From NCBI GenBank assembly GCA_965202745.1, contig CBDBCB010000020.1, forward strand, positions 1-64,000: a DNA stretch of 64,000 bases. The letters are read 5' to 3'. Shown in pieces: positions 26,660-35,275 of this stretch. The notes beneath the pieces are model-generated. The model was not told the origin of the DNA and did not search any database. It saw only the letters and a list, made by a program, of their open reading frames with translations. The DNA comes from JACKII01 sp965202745. GTDB lineage: Bacteria > Pseudomonadota > Alphaproteobacteria > Bin95. The translations under genes were made by a program, and so were the position numbers. The first letter of the stretch is position 1; each line of letters starts with the position of its first letter.

Positions 26660-27403
26660 ATGACCGATTTTTCCAACCTGCAGATGGTGAAAGTCGAAAT
26701 TGCCGACTTCATCGCCACCGTCACCATTAACAACCCGCCGGTGAACGCGCAGAACCAGACGTTCCATGAGGAAATGATGCTGGTGTTCGACACGCTCTCC
26801 GACATGCAGGACGTGCGCGTCGCCGTGCTGACGGGCGAGGGCAAGTGCTTCTCCGCCGGAGCCGACATCCGCGCACGGGCGGGCAAAGAACGCGAGGCTG
26901 GCGACCAGTGGCAGCACTCCTGCCGCGCCCGTGAGTGCTTTCTCTCGATCCTGGAGTGCAAAAAGCCAGTGATCGGCGCGATCAATGGCCCGGAGCTGGG
27001 CGCGGGTCTGGCGGTTGCCGCCTGCTGCGACATCCTGCTGGCAGCGGAAGAAGCGCGGCTCGGCCTGCCGGAGATCAATGTGGGCCTGCTGGGCGGCGGG
27101 CGGCACACAATGCGCCTGTTCGGGCATTCAAAGACCCGCATGATGATGTTCACCGGCCAGCGCCTGACCGGCCGCGAGCTGGAAGCCCAGAATATCGTAG
27201 AAAAGTGCGTGCCGCTGGCGGAACTGATGCCGGCTGCCATGGTGCTTGCCAAGCACTCCCTCAACACGATTGAGGATATGAGCCTGCGCGATGGCTACAG
27301 GTTTGAGCAGAACATGACGGCGGAACTGGGCAAATACGAGAACATCAAGGAAGCCATGCTGTCCTTCGCCGAAAAGCGGAAGCCGGTGTTTAAAGGAAAG
27401 TAG
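26660..27403 (+). CDS. Enoyl-CoA hydratase/isomerase family protein
   Basis: 247-residue crotonase-fold protein, intact. Oxyanion-hole segments are CFSAGADIRAR and AINGPELGAGLAVAACCDIL. Both putative catalytic Glu positions fall in or near LGLPEINVGLLGGG. ATG 26660 has AUGAGGAAUG upstream. It hydrates or isomerises an enoyl-CoA; the absence of a linked thiolase or dehydrogenase leaves the pathway open. Confidence 0.88.
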   Translation: MTDFSNLQMVKVEIADFIATVTINNPPVNAQNQTFHEEMMLVFDTLSDMQDVRVAVLTGEGKCFSAGADIRARAGKEREAGDQWQHSCRARECFLSILECKKPVIGAINGPELGAGLAVAACCDILLAAEEARLGLPEINVGLLGGGRHTMRLFGHSKTRMMMFTGQRLTGRELEAQNIVEKCVPLAELMPAAMVLAKHSLNTIEDMSLRDGYRFEQNMTAELGKYENIKEAMLSFAEKRKPVFKGK

Positions 27404-27485
27404 CATTTCGCACAGACGGCGGGGATATGCGTGCTATGGTCTGTATGTTCATATCTGAACATATAACAAAATAAGGGGTTTCCCC

Positions 27486-28922
27486 ATGGAACGCCGCCTC
27501 GCCGCCATCCTTTGCGCCGATATGTATGGCTTCAGCCGCCTGATCGAGGCAGACGAGGCAGGAATTCTGGCCCGCCAAAAGGCGCACCGCCGGGAACTGA
27601 TCGATATCGAGATCGAGCGCAACCACGGCCGCATTGTGAAAACCACCGGCGACGGCCTTCTGGCGGAATTTGACACCGCCAATGATGCGGTGCGCTGCGC
27701 CATCGACGTGCAAGCCGGCATGCAAATGCGCGAACCGGAAAACCTGAAAGACCAGCGCATCCAATATCGCATCGGCATCAATGTGGGCGATCTGGTCTTT
27801 GACGATGGCGACGTGTTCGGCGACGCGGTCAACATTGCCTCCCGCATTGAGAGCTTAGGAGAGCCAGGCAGCGTCTGCGTCTCTGACCTGGTGCACCAAA
27901 TCACCCAGGACCGCGTACACGAGCCATTCCGGGACTTGGGCCTGCAACGGGTCAAGAACATCTCCCGCCCGCTCCGGGTCTGGCAATGGAGCCCCGACGC
28001 CAACGACGAAAATGCGGGAGAGGTCGTCGAGAAGGCACTGTCGCAAAGCGTGCAATTCTGCACCTCAGAAGACGGTACCCTGCTCGCCTACGCCAAGATC
28101 GGAGAAGGAACGCCGATCCTCAAGGCACCGAACTGGCTCGGTCATCTGGAGTATGAGTGGCAGAGTCCGGTTTGGGAGCCATGGATCCGAGAGCTCGCGC
28201 GCCACTACGAACTTACCCGTTTCGATCAGCGCGGCACTGGCCTTTCTGATTGGGATCCGCCGGAAATCTCGGAGGACGCAATGCAGGCGGACATGCGGGC
28301 GGTTGCCGATGCGGCCGGCCTGGAGAAGTTCGCCCTGATCGGCATTTCCCAGGGCTGTCCGTTCTCGATCCGCTATGCCGTCGAGAATCCGGACCGGGTC
28401 AAATGCCTGATTCTGCTGGGTGGCTTTACGGCGGGCCGGTTGAAATCCGGCTCACCAGAAGACCAGGCCGTTTATCAGGCAAGCCTTACGATGATCGAGC
28501 AGGGCTGGGGCTCGCCCAATCCCGCCTATCGTCAGTTTTTCACCTCATCCCTGATCGCTGACGCAACGCCAGAAGAGTCAAAGAGCTTCGACGAGTTGCA
28601 ACGCCTTTCCACTTCCGCTGAGAACGCGATGCGCATCACAGGGATGAACGCAAACGTCGATGTCCGCGATCTGGCGAGGCAGGTCAAAGTGCCCACGCTG
28701 GTGTTGCATACCCGTGGCGACCGGCGGATTTCGGTCGAACATGGCAGGCGGATGGCGGCCCTCATCCCCGGCGCGCGCTTCGTCATGCTGGATGGCAACA
28801 ACCACATCCTGCTGAAGGAAGGAAAGAGCTTCGAGGAGTACTTCGACGCCATCCACCCCTTTCCTGAAGGAACACGGGTAACCCGGCCGGAGCACTGGAA
28901 TCGCGATAGCGATGCAATTTGA
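27486..28922 (+). CDS. Class III nucleotide cyclase domain fused to alpha/beta hydrolase
   Basis: 478 residues. Residues 1-165 are a class III cyclase homology domain: metal Asp12 (ILCADMYGFSRL), Asp56 (TTGDGLLAEF), and the transition-state pair Asn116/Arg120 in GDAVNIASRIE. After a linker, residues ~190-460 are an alpha/beta hydrolase with ITRFDQRGTGLS-type oxyanion loop, nucleophile elbow GISQGCP (Ser near 288), and final His in DGNNHILL. ATG 27486 after GGGGTTTCCCC. Fusions of this kind are known but their signal is not. The TGA lies in a shared 23-bp dispersed repeat. Confidence 0.88.
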   Translation: MERRLAAILCADMYGFSRLIEADEAGILARQKAHRRELIDIEIERNHGRIVKTTGDGLLAEFDTANDAVRCAIDVQAGMQMREPENLKDQRIQYRIGINVGDLVFDDGDVFGDAVNIASRIESLGEPGSVCVSDLVHQITQDRVHEPFRDLGLQRVKNISRPLRVWQWSPDANDENAGEVVEKALSQSVQFCTSEDGTLLAYAKIGEGTPILKAPNWLGHLEYEWQSPVWEPWIRELARHYELTRFDQRGTGLSDWDPPEISEDAMQADMRAVADAAGLEKFALIGISQGCPFSIRYAVENPDRVKCLILLGGFTAGRLKSGSPEDQAVYQASLTMIEQGWGSPNPAYRQFFTSSLIADATPEESKSFDELQRLSTSAENAMRITGMNANVDVRDLARQVKVPTLVLHTRGDRRISVEHGRRMAALIPGARFVMLDGNNHILLKEGKSFEEYFDAIHPFPEGTRVTRPEHWNRDSDAI

Positions 28923-29799
28923 ACCGGCGATGCTCTAGCCGTCCGCGCGCGAAGGTCAGACCGGTCTCCGTCTCCGTGATCCGGATTACACCCGGAAACG
29001 GGATGTGCGCCCCGGCAAGCCGCAGGCCAGACTTTGAAACTGCACCCATCAGGTCCAGCCGGGTCTGCAGGGCGCGGGCGCGGTCTGCGTCGAACAGAAA
29101 GCCCCATTCCGGGTGCTTCACCTGCAAGGCCGACAGATGCAGCACGTCTGCCGATATCAGCACCGGGTCCGGTTTCCCAAGCCTGAACCCTATCTGCCCC
29201 GGCGTGTGGCCCGGCAGTGCCTGGGTTACGATCCCCGGTAATACCTCGCCGCCTGACTCCAGCGTGATCACCCGCGCGCGGTAAGCCTCCAGCGCCGCGA
29301 GCGCGAAGGGCACCTGGGTCGCCTGGATCTCGTCATGCTCTTCCGGCGCATTCCAGAAGCGCACCTCTTCTGCCGAGACATGCAAGTCTGCCTGCAGGAA
29401 CAGCGCCATGCTACCCTCCACCAAACCAGCCGCATGGTCGCCGTGCAGGTGGGTCATCAGCAGGTCGGTAACGTCTTCCGGGTCAAAGCCTGCTGCCTTG
29501 ATCGCCTGCCGCAAATGCCCAAGCGAGTCTCCCCTGCGGTTGCCATCGCCCGCATCGACCAGGCAAAGCTTTCCCGGCAGTTCGATCAGGTAGGCGTTAA
29601 CCGACAGGGTCATGTCGTTCAGGTCCTGACCATCGGCAATCGCCAGATCATCGCCAATGCCGCGCACCACGTCCGGAAAGCGCGACAGGTCCATATCCAG
29701 ATAGCCGTCGCCCAGCGCCGTCAGCTTTGCTGGACCATCAACGGCAATTTGCATCGCCTTGCCGGCGGACAAGCGGATGCGCTTCGTGGTTTCACCCAT
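28783..29799 (-). CDS. MBL-fold metallo-hydrolase
   Basis: Metallo-beta-lactamase-fold hydrolase, ATG 29799. The zinc motif is THLHGDHAAG (His117, His119, Asp121, His122), followed by ALPGHTPGQIGF, LISADVLHL and GAHIPFPG. The native sequence likely ends near TGLTFARGRL; the last ~50 residues run antisense through the 3' end of the cyclase-hydrolase gene and look non-native. A half palindromic repeat (28915-28937) sits exactly at that junction, so the original stop may have been displaced. Substrate unknown. Confidence 0.8.
   Translation of the reverse strand: MGETTKRIRLSAGKAMQIAVDGPAKLTALGDGYLDMDLSRFPDVVRGIGDDLAIADGQDLNDMTLSVNAYLIELPGKLCLVDAGDGNRRGDSLGHLRQAIKAAGFDPEDVTDLLMTHLHGDHAAGLVEGSMALFLQADLHVSAEEVRFWNAPEEHDEIQATQVPFALAALEAYRARVITLESGGEVLPGIVTQALPGHTPGQIGFRLGKPDPVLISADVLHLSALQVKHPEWGFLFDADRARALQTRLDLMGAVSKSGLRLAGAHIPFPGVIRITETETGLTFARGRLEHRRFKLHRYRDSSAPAGLPVFLQERGGWRRSTPRSSFLPSAGCGCCHPA
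28915..28937. repeat. Dispersed half-palindrome caatttgaaccggcgatgctcta
   Basis: 23 bp identical to 33899-33921, where it is one arm of a 47-bp palindrome. Here it spans the TGA of the cyclase-hydrolase gene and the probable 3' end of the convergent MBL gene. Confidence 0.8.
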
Positions 29800-29824
29800 G
29801 ATCCTGTTCCTCGATATTCAGAGC

Positions 29825-30031
29825 CTAAAGCTCACCGAGCTTCATTTCCGGGTCATACTCGACGCCGGGTACATCTTTAACCACCGCCTGGCCGCAGACC
29901 ACTTCGCCCCTCTCAGCGTTGAAGGTCAGCGTCGGGGAGCCGTGCAGTTCCCAGCCCCGGTTCAGCATGGACGTGACACGATGGCAGAAGGCCGAGCCGT
30001 CCTTGCCGGTCAGATAACGGTAGGCGCGCAT
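29825..30031 (-). CDS. DUF1737 domain-containing protein
   Basis: 68-residue DUF1737 protein: MRAYRYLTGKDGSAFCHRVT, NRGWELHGSPTLTFN. These small proteins are mostly alphaproteobacterial and of unknown role; the GW.L.G.P pattern is typical. It begins at ATG 30031 and lies between the MBL gene and the DapA-family gene on the same strand. Confidence 0.8.
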   Translation of the reverse strand: MRAYRYLTGKDGSAFCHRVTSMLNRGWELHGSPTLTFNAERGEVVCGQAVVKDVPGVEYDPEMKLGEL

Positions 30032-30178
30032 GGAGAGTGTCCTATCAACATTTCTTCACCTCTAGCCGTCCCGGACTTGATCCGGGACCAGTCGAAAGGT
30101 TATTGCGCCGCCGGCCAATGGCGCTTCGACACGCCCGCGGCTTTCACCACGGGCGGCTCAGGGTGAATGCAGGAGAGG

Positions 30179-31081
30179 TTAAGCCGCCAGCTTGAACTGG
30201 GTACCATCCAAGGCCGCAAACAACGCGGCCTCGTCAGCCGCGCTCAGCGGCGCCACCGGCGGACGGGTAGTCAGCCAGGTCTTATCGCCGGTGTGGCGAG
30301 CAGCAACAGCTTTCAGAGCCGGGATCAGCACCTGGCTCTGCAGCGCCAGACGTTGGGCGGTCAGTTCTTCCTGCAACGCATCGACTTCCGGCGAATCCTG
30401 CTTGTTCAGCACTTCGACGCACTGGGCAATCGTGGCGTTTGCTGTCGCGCTGATGCAGCCAACGCCGCCCGCGCGCAGCACCGGCAGCAGGAACTGCTCG
30501 GAGCCCGCAAACACGCCGAAACCGGGGAAGCGGCGGCAGATTTCCAGCATGTTATCCAGATCGCCGGAGCTGTCCTTGATGCCCGCAATCGTGTTCGGGT
30601 AGGCATTCAGCAGGCGCTCGATCAGGGCGTGGCTGATCGGGGTCGAGGACATGGCCGGGAAGTGGTAGAAATAGACCTTGAGCTTGTCGTCGCCGACCCG
30701 CTGGATCACCTCCGAATAGGCAGCGAACAGGCCGTCATCCGGCACATTCTTGTAGTAGAAGGGCGGCAACATCACGACGCCTGCCGCGCCGTGGCTCAGC
30801 GCGTGCTTGGTCATCTCCACCGTATCGGGAATGGCGCAGGAGCCGGTGCCGGGCAGCATCTGGCTACCATTGATGCCGCTTTCAGCGACGGCATCCAGCA
30901 GCTTGCGCTTTTCGGCAACGCTGAACGAGTTCGCCTCGCCGGTAGTGCCCAGCACTGCCAATCCGTTGGCACCCTGGCCGAGCAGCCACTTGCAATGCTG
31001 CACGAACTTCGCGGTATCTGGGGAAAGATCGGTGTTCATCGGCGTCAACGCCGCCACCCACACGCCACCAGGCTGGGTCAT
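30179..31081 (-). CDS. Dihydrodipicolinate synthase family protein
   Basis: 300-residue class I aldolase TIM barrel (DapA/NAL family). Signatures: VLGTTGEANSFSVAEKRKL, Tyr in VYFYHFPAMS, and the Schiff-base Lys in IAGIKDSSGDL. It condenses or cleaves pyruvate-type keto acids. No lysine genes are nearby, so a catabolic aldolase or dehydratase role is as likely as lysine synthesis. ATG 31081; intact. Confidence 0.87.
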   Translation of the reverse strand: MTQPGGVWVAALTPMNTDLSPDTAKFVQHCKWLLGQGANGLAVLGTTGEANSFSVAEKRKLLDAVAESGINGSQMLPGTGSCAIPDTVEMTKHALSHGAAGVVMLPPFYYKNVPDDGLFAAYSEVIQRVGDDKLKVYFYHFPAMSSTPISHALIERLLNAYPNTIAGIKDSSGDLDNMLEICRRFPGFGVFAGSEQFLLPVLRAGGVGCISATANATIAQCVEVLNKQDSPEVDALQEELTAQRLALQSQVLIPALKAVAARHTGDKTWLTTRPPVAPLSAADEAALFAALDGTQFKLAA

Positions 31082-31151
31082 GGCTCAGGTCTCCATCTAG
31101 AATTCAGAATTCGTTGCGCGGAACCTACTCCGCCGTGTGTTTGCGGTCCAG

Positions 31152-32498
31152 TTAATAGGGGCCAGGTTCGATTTTCGATCCATCGAAGAACCGGCTGGTG
31201 CGGAAACGCGATAGATCGTGGCCAGAATCCCGCCCCAACACCAGATCAGCGGTGATGCGTCCGACCGCTGGGCCGATGCCAAAGCCATGGCCACTAAGTC
31301 CGGTCGCATAGAACAGGCCGGGCATCCGATGGTCCTCGCCGATATAGGGAACGGCGTCCGGGGTCACATCGATCATGCCGGCCCAGGCTTCCGCAAGGCC
31401 CACCTCAGCGATCTTTGGAAAGCGCTTGGGCAACCGCTCATTGATTCGCTGTACGACAACGGCGGATGGGTCAGGGTTGAGCACCCGCTGGCGCTCAAAC
31501 GGGCTCACCTCATCCGAGGTCCATTTGCGTGGCATCCCCCAGGAGCCCGGATAAGTCTTCGGCGCCATCGGAATAAGTTTCACGTCCTTGGCCGATTTCT
31601 GCAGCAATCTCCGGTATTTCGGCATCCACTTGAACGAGTTCGGCGAGATGAAATGCTCGGCCACGTCACCGCTGGTGATGGTATAGCCGCCATCGCTCCG
31701 CCGCCGCAGCGTCAAGCCCGGTGTGGAGATGTTCGGGCCATAGTCGAACGCTGCCGGGTTGGTGCGGGCGACGGACGAGCGAACCGCCAGTTGCGGCAAG
31801 GAAAGCCCCATATTGGCTGCAAAGAACGTGCTCCACGCCCCGCCGCAGAGGACGATCTGGCGGCAACGCACGTGCCCTTTCTCGGTGAAGACCCCAGCAA
31901 TCTGGCCTGCCTGCATATCAATGGTGCGAACAGCGCAGCTCTCCGCGATGGTCACGCCAGACCGCTGGGCCGCGCGGGCCAGCGCTAGTATGGCAACAAA
32001 GGGCTCTCCCTTGCCATCGGTCGCGGTAACCATGCCGCCCACCCAATTGCCCCGGATGTCGGGATATTCGCGGGCGATATCCTCCGGCGACAACAGGCGG
32101 GTACCCAGTTGGTGCTGCGTCGCGATCTCATGGAATTCGCTATACTTGGCAAGCGCCGCTTCGCTCTCCGCGAGGTTCAGACAACCAGTCTCCGTAAAAG
32201 CAAGATCAGGCTCACCCGTGCGTTCAGCCAAAGAGCGCCAGATGCGGTTGCTTTCCATCATGATAGGCAGTTCCGCCCAATCACGCCCCTGCTGGCGCAC
32301 CCAGCCCCAATTGCGGCTGGATTGCTCTCCGGCCACCCGCCCCTTCTCGCACAGCAGCACGCGAGAGCCATTCTCTGCCAGGAAATAAGCCGTTGCCGTG
32401 CCTGCCACCCCGCCGCCAATCACCACCACATCAACCTCATCCGGCAACGGGTCGGAGAACTGGATCGGCGACTGGTCGGTGATCATGGAGGATGGCAT
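31152..32498 (-). CDS. FAD-dependent oxidoreductase (DAO family)
   Basis: 448-residue D-amino-acid-oxidase/GlcD-type flavoprotein. The Rossmann motif VDVVVIGGGVAGTATAYFLA is near the N-terminus, ending with the Glu of LLCEKG. A second FAD block TGLSGHGFGIGPAVGRITAD is near the C-terminus. Intact from ATG 32498. Acts on an amine, amino acid or similar donor. Directly upstream of the DapA-family gene (about 70 bp), so the pair could act in one catabolic route (inference). Confidence 0.87.
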   Translation of the reverse strand: MPSSMITDQSPIQFSDPLPDEVDVVVIGGGVAGTATAYFLAENGSRVLLCEKGRVAGEQSSRNWGWVRQQGRDWAELPIMMESNRIWRSLAERTGEPDLAFTETGCLNLAESEAALAKYSEFHEIATQHQLGTRLLSPEDIAREYPDIRGNWVGGMVTATDGKGEPFVAILALARAAQRSGVTIAESCAVRTIDMQAGQIAGVFTEKGHVRCRQIVLCGGAWSTFFAANMGLSLPQLAVRSSVARTNPAAFDYGPNISTPGLTLRRRSDGGYTITSGDVAEHFISPNSFKWMPKYRRLLQKSAKDVKLIPMAPKTYPGSWGMPRKWTSDEVSPFERQRVLNPDPSAVVVQRINERLPKRFPKIAEVGLAEAWAGMIDVTPDAVPYIGEDHRMPGLFYATGLSGHGFGIGPAVGRITADLVLGRDSGHDLSRFRTSRFFDGSKIEPGPY

Positions 32499-32574
32499 TG
32501 CGTCGGTTTCCAGGCGTTAGGCTGCTGTTAACCCAACGTTACCTAGCTTACCGTCGATAAGAAAGCAGCTTAAA

Positions 32575-32815
32575 TGGAGTCCTGAGAAGGATGCGGAATT
32601 AAAGCGGGTCCGTGGCTTCGGATTTGAGAAAATTGCTCATTTCATTCGCGAAAACTAGGTGCCCGCCGGTATTGGCAACCCAAGCCCACACTATCCGAAC
32701 CAGCGCATCTATTTGGTCGAAATCGATGGATATGCTGTGGCTGTTCCTTAACATTGCTGATCACGGTTCGATATTCCTGAAAACAGCTCTCTGTAACCGG
32801 CAATTGATGCAGCAA
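32575..32815 (+). pseudogene. Toxin-gene relic (BrnT-like), several lesions
   Basis: Fragments of a small toxin of the type with LKRVRGxGFExI and a YPNQRIYxVEIxGYAxxVP block. The plus frame from 32575 reads WSPEKDAELKRVRGFGFEKI, then TAG at 32656, then SPHYPNQRIYLVEIDGYAVA, then a frameshift near 32748 to NIADHGSIFLKTAL. Family members end FLKTxxPSRK. No start codon is visible. The family name is not certain, but the relic is clearly a decayed toxin-like protein. In the gap 32499-33073. Confidence 0.5.
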
Positions 32816-33045
32816 TCGACAAGGATACCCATATCGATCACCTAACCCCGGGACGCAAAGCGGGAATCCAGCAGGCGGCGCAGAATACGCTGGAGGACGT
32901 GCGGCGAGCGGTGATGGCGAACGTCTCCGGCCCAGACTTCTGCAAGCTCAGCGACAGAGTAAAAGAGCGCAGCACGACACAGAAAGAACTCCTCGCCGAG
33001 ATCTTGCACGACTATGTCGAAGGACGGCTGATCAAGGCGGAATAG
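32797..33045 (+). pseudogene. Unassigned 82-codon coding fragment
   Basis: From 32797 to TAG 33043 the plus strand has an open frame with protein-like composition (DKDTHIDHLTPGRKAGIQ, KERSTTQKELLAEILHDYVE) but no ATG in the first 45 codons. It directly follows the toxin relic and could be the partner antitoxin or another broken gene. Family not recognised. The minus-strand ORF here looks like a shadow. Confidence 0.35.
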
Positions 33046-33073
33046 GGCTTTACCCCCCCTCAAAACACCGGCC

Positions 33074-33685
33074 CTAAAGCACCTCCCGTACCCGCGCCAC
33101 GATCTCCTCCGGGGTGCTTTCGATGGTAAAGTGGCTGATATACTCGCCGTTCCTGCCCATGAGGTAGATGATGGAAGAATGGTCCATCAGATAGTCCGAC
33201 GCTCCGCTGCTGGTGTTTTTGGCGTAGTAGACACGGTATGCCTTCGCCGCCGCACGTATCTGCTCCATCGAGCCAGTCAGCCCTACCATTTTGGGATGAA
33301 ATGCCTCGGCATAGACTTTGACCTCCGCCACGCCGTCACGCTCCGGGTCAATGGTGATGAAGACCGGGGTCACATCAGCATCTGCCGACAGCAAATCCAT
33401 GGTTGCGGCGATTTTCGATAGCTCGGTCGGGCAGACGTCGGGGCAGAAGGTGAAGCCAAAATAGACCAGCATGTGCCGACCCAAAAAGTCCTTCTCCGTG
33501 ACGGCCTTTCCGTGGTGATTGACCAGCGCGAATGGTCCGCCCACCAGCGCCTTCCCGCCGGCATCCATATCGCCTGCTTTGAAGGACCGGTTCAGCGAGT
33601 AACCAAAAATCCCAGCCAGCAGCAGGACCAGGGCAATGCCTAGAACCAGAACGATCTTGTTCCAGGGGAGCGGATTCGGGTCCAT
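33074..33685 (-). CDS. SCO1/SenC family copper chaperone
   Basis: 203 residues. One N-terminal membrane anchor (residues ~9-29, IVLVLGIALVLLLAGIFGYS) and a thioredoxin-fold domain with the copper Cys pair in FTFCPDVCPTEL and the ligand His in YLMDHSSIIYLMG. SCO proteins deliver copper to the CuA site of cytochrome oxidase at the outer face of the inner membrane. Intact. Confidence 0.92.
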   Translation of the reverse strand: MDPNPLPWNKIVLVLGIALVLLLAGIFGYSLNRSFKAGDMDAGGKALVGGPFALVNHHGKAVTEKDFLGRHMLVYFGFTFCPDVCPTELSKIAATMDLLSADADVTPVFITIDPERDGVAEVKVYAEAFHPKMVGLTGSMEQIRAAAKAYRVYYAKNTSSGASDYLMDHSSIIYLMGRNGEYISHFTIESTPEEIVARVREVL

Positions 33686-33799
33686 GAAATTTCCAATTTG
33701 CTGACAAGGCTGTGATCTGTGACCGATATAGGACTAATCGGACACAATGTTTAGGCAGCGGACGGAAAAAGCCGATCACATCGCCGGGAACCGCGGTTA

Positions 33800-33838
33800 G
33801 AGCAGATCCCGCTCCATTTGGTTCGGATCAATCTGCTC
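33800..33838. repeat. Palindromic repeat gagcagat...atctgctc
   Basis: 8-bp arms (33800-33807 and 33831-33838) around cccgctccatttggttcggatca. It is a common form of alphaproteobacterial dispersed palindrome and lies in tandem with the longer palindrome at 33879-33925 in the SCO upstream region. Confidence 0.6.
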
Positions 33839-33878
33839 CATCTCTATCAATTAGAGAACCTTACCCGGCAAATTGATC

Positions 33879-33925
33879 GGGGTAGAGCATCGCCTGTTCA
33901 ATTTGAACCGGCGATGCTCTACCCC
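33879..33925. terminator. 47-bp palindrome, probable terminator of the DUF4149 gene
   Basis: Arms of 23 bp pair with one mismatch (ggggtagagcatcgcc outer part) around a single central base. Its right arm includes the TAG stop (33919-33921) of the upstream DUF4149 gene. One arm is repeated at 28915-28937. No T-run follows, so factor-independent termination is not certain. Confidence 0.6.
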
Positions 33926-34341
33926 GCTATCCGCACCAGCACCACCAGACAACAGATCATCTGGGCGATGTTCATAAAGGCTGCTCGCTTGTGCAGGTCG
34001 GCAAAAATCTCGGCGGAGCCAGCATCACCGCGTTCCCGCGCCTCGTACGCGCGCACCGTACGCGGCATGATGTAGTAGCGGCTGAACAGGAACCCCATTG
34101 CCACAACCCATAGAATGATCCCTTCCGGCTGCCGCACGGTGATCGCGGCAAACGCGCCGATCGCCGACAATACCGTCCCAATGATGTAGAATGGCGGAAA
34201 TATGCTTTGAACGAAGGGCCCGGAATGCTCTTCCGGCAGACGCGAAAAAGCCAGCGGCGCGAAAAAGCCGGTAAATGCAACCATGCCACCGAACAACAGG
34301 GCGGTGGCAACATTGGTTATGGCGAGTAGAACAGGTTCCAT
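33919..34341 (-). CDS. DUF4149 domain-containing membrane protein
   Basis: 140 residues with four hydrophobic segments (around 5-30, 55-75, 80-95 and 118-138). The DUF4149/TMEM205 pattern is visible in LFGGMVAFTGFFAPLAFSRL. Function unknown. The stop codon lies in a dispersed palindrome, so the last residues may have been changed by the repeat. Confidence 0.75.
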   Translation of the reverse strand: MEPVLLAITNVATALLFGGMVAFTGFFAPLAFSRLPEEHSGPFVQSIFPPFYIIGTVLSAIGAFAAITVRQPEGIILWVVAMGFLFSRYYIMPRTVRAYEARERGDAGSAEIFADLHKRAAFMNIAQMICCLVVLVRIAG

Positions 34342-34350
34342 AAAGCTCTC

Positions 34351-35202
34351 TTAAACTTGAGAATAGCCGGAGCCGGGCAATGTGACTCCCCGGCCTTTCA
34401 GGTTATCGATCCAGCCGAATTCGCCCAGGATTTCCTGGCTGTAGCATACCCGGCCGTTGACTTTCAAAGCAGGTTCACTTGCCAGCAGCAGACTGGCTTT
34501 TGCCATCATTTCCGGCGGCTCGCCCTTGGGGTCGTCCATGCTATCGACCAGTTTGAAGTAGACGGTCGCTTCGGTCGGGACTACCAAGCTGGGCGAGAGC
34601 GCGCTGATCGCGATGTCCCCATATTGCGCCACTTCCTGGGCAAGTCCCTGGGTAAACCGCTCCAGCGCGGCCTTTGTCGTGCCGTACATCACGCCGCCCA
34701 TGGCCTTGTGATTGGCATAGGGGCCGCGGCCAGGCCCGATGGCGGAACCACTGGAGATATTGACGATTGCGCCCTGCCCTGCCGCTTTCATGTCGGGCAG
34801 TACCAGCTTGGAGAGAATGAACGGCGCATGCACGTTGACGGCAAAGCAGCGCTCCCACCGGCTGGTCGGGTATTCTTCTGTTGGGATGTAGTAATTCAGC
34901 GCCGCATTGTTCACGAGGATCGAGACCGAGCCGAACGCCTCCCGGGATTTGGCGATCAACTCCTCGCAGCTTTCCTCCAGGCTGACGTCGGAGGTAATGG
35001 CAACCGCCTTGCCACCGGCTTTCTTGATGTTCTCGATTGTGCCGGAAAGCGATCCTTCCAGGATCTTGTGATCGCCCTCATTCAGCGTGCGGGCCGTGCA
35101 GACGACGTTCGCACCTTCCGCTGCGAAAAGTTCCGCGATCTGCTGACCGATGCCGCGGCTGGCACCAGTGACGACGGCTGTACGGCCATCCAATTTGCCC
35201 AT
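34351..35202 (-). CDS. SDR family oxidoreductase
   Basis: 283-residue classical short-chain dehydrogenase. Cofactor motif TGASRGIGQQIAELFA, NNAALN, catalytic Ser in VNISSGSAIGPG and YGTTKAALE (Tyr-x3-Lys). NAD(P)-dependent reduction or oxidation of an alcohol; substrate unknown. ATG 35202. The DUF4149 gene starts 9 bp downstream, so both may be co-transcribed. Confidence 0.88.
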   Translation of the reverse strand: MGKLDGRTAVVTGASRGIGQQIAELFAAEGANVVCTARTLNEGDHKILEGSLSGTIENIKKAGGKAVAITSDVSLEESCEELIAKSREAFGSVSILVNNAALNYYIPTEEYPTSRWERCFAVNVHAPFILSKLVLPDMKAAGQGAIVNISSGSAIGPGRGPYANHKAMGGVMYGTTKAALERFTQGLAQEVAQYGDIAISALSPSLVVPTEATVYFKLVDSMDDPKGEPPEMMAKASLLLASEPALKVNGRVCYSQEILGEFGWIDNLKGRGVTLPGSGYSQV

Positions 35203-35275
35203 GGGTCATCTACTCCAGTTCAGTCTTCCGTGGTTGAGCGCATCGTAGAGCGTGCGGGCGTTGTTGGCGATAGGG

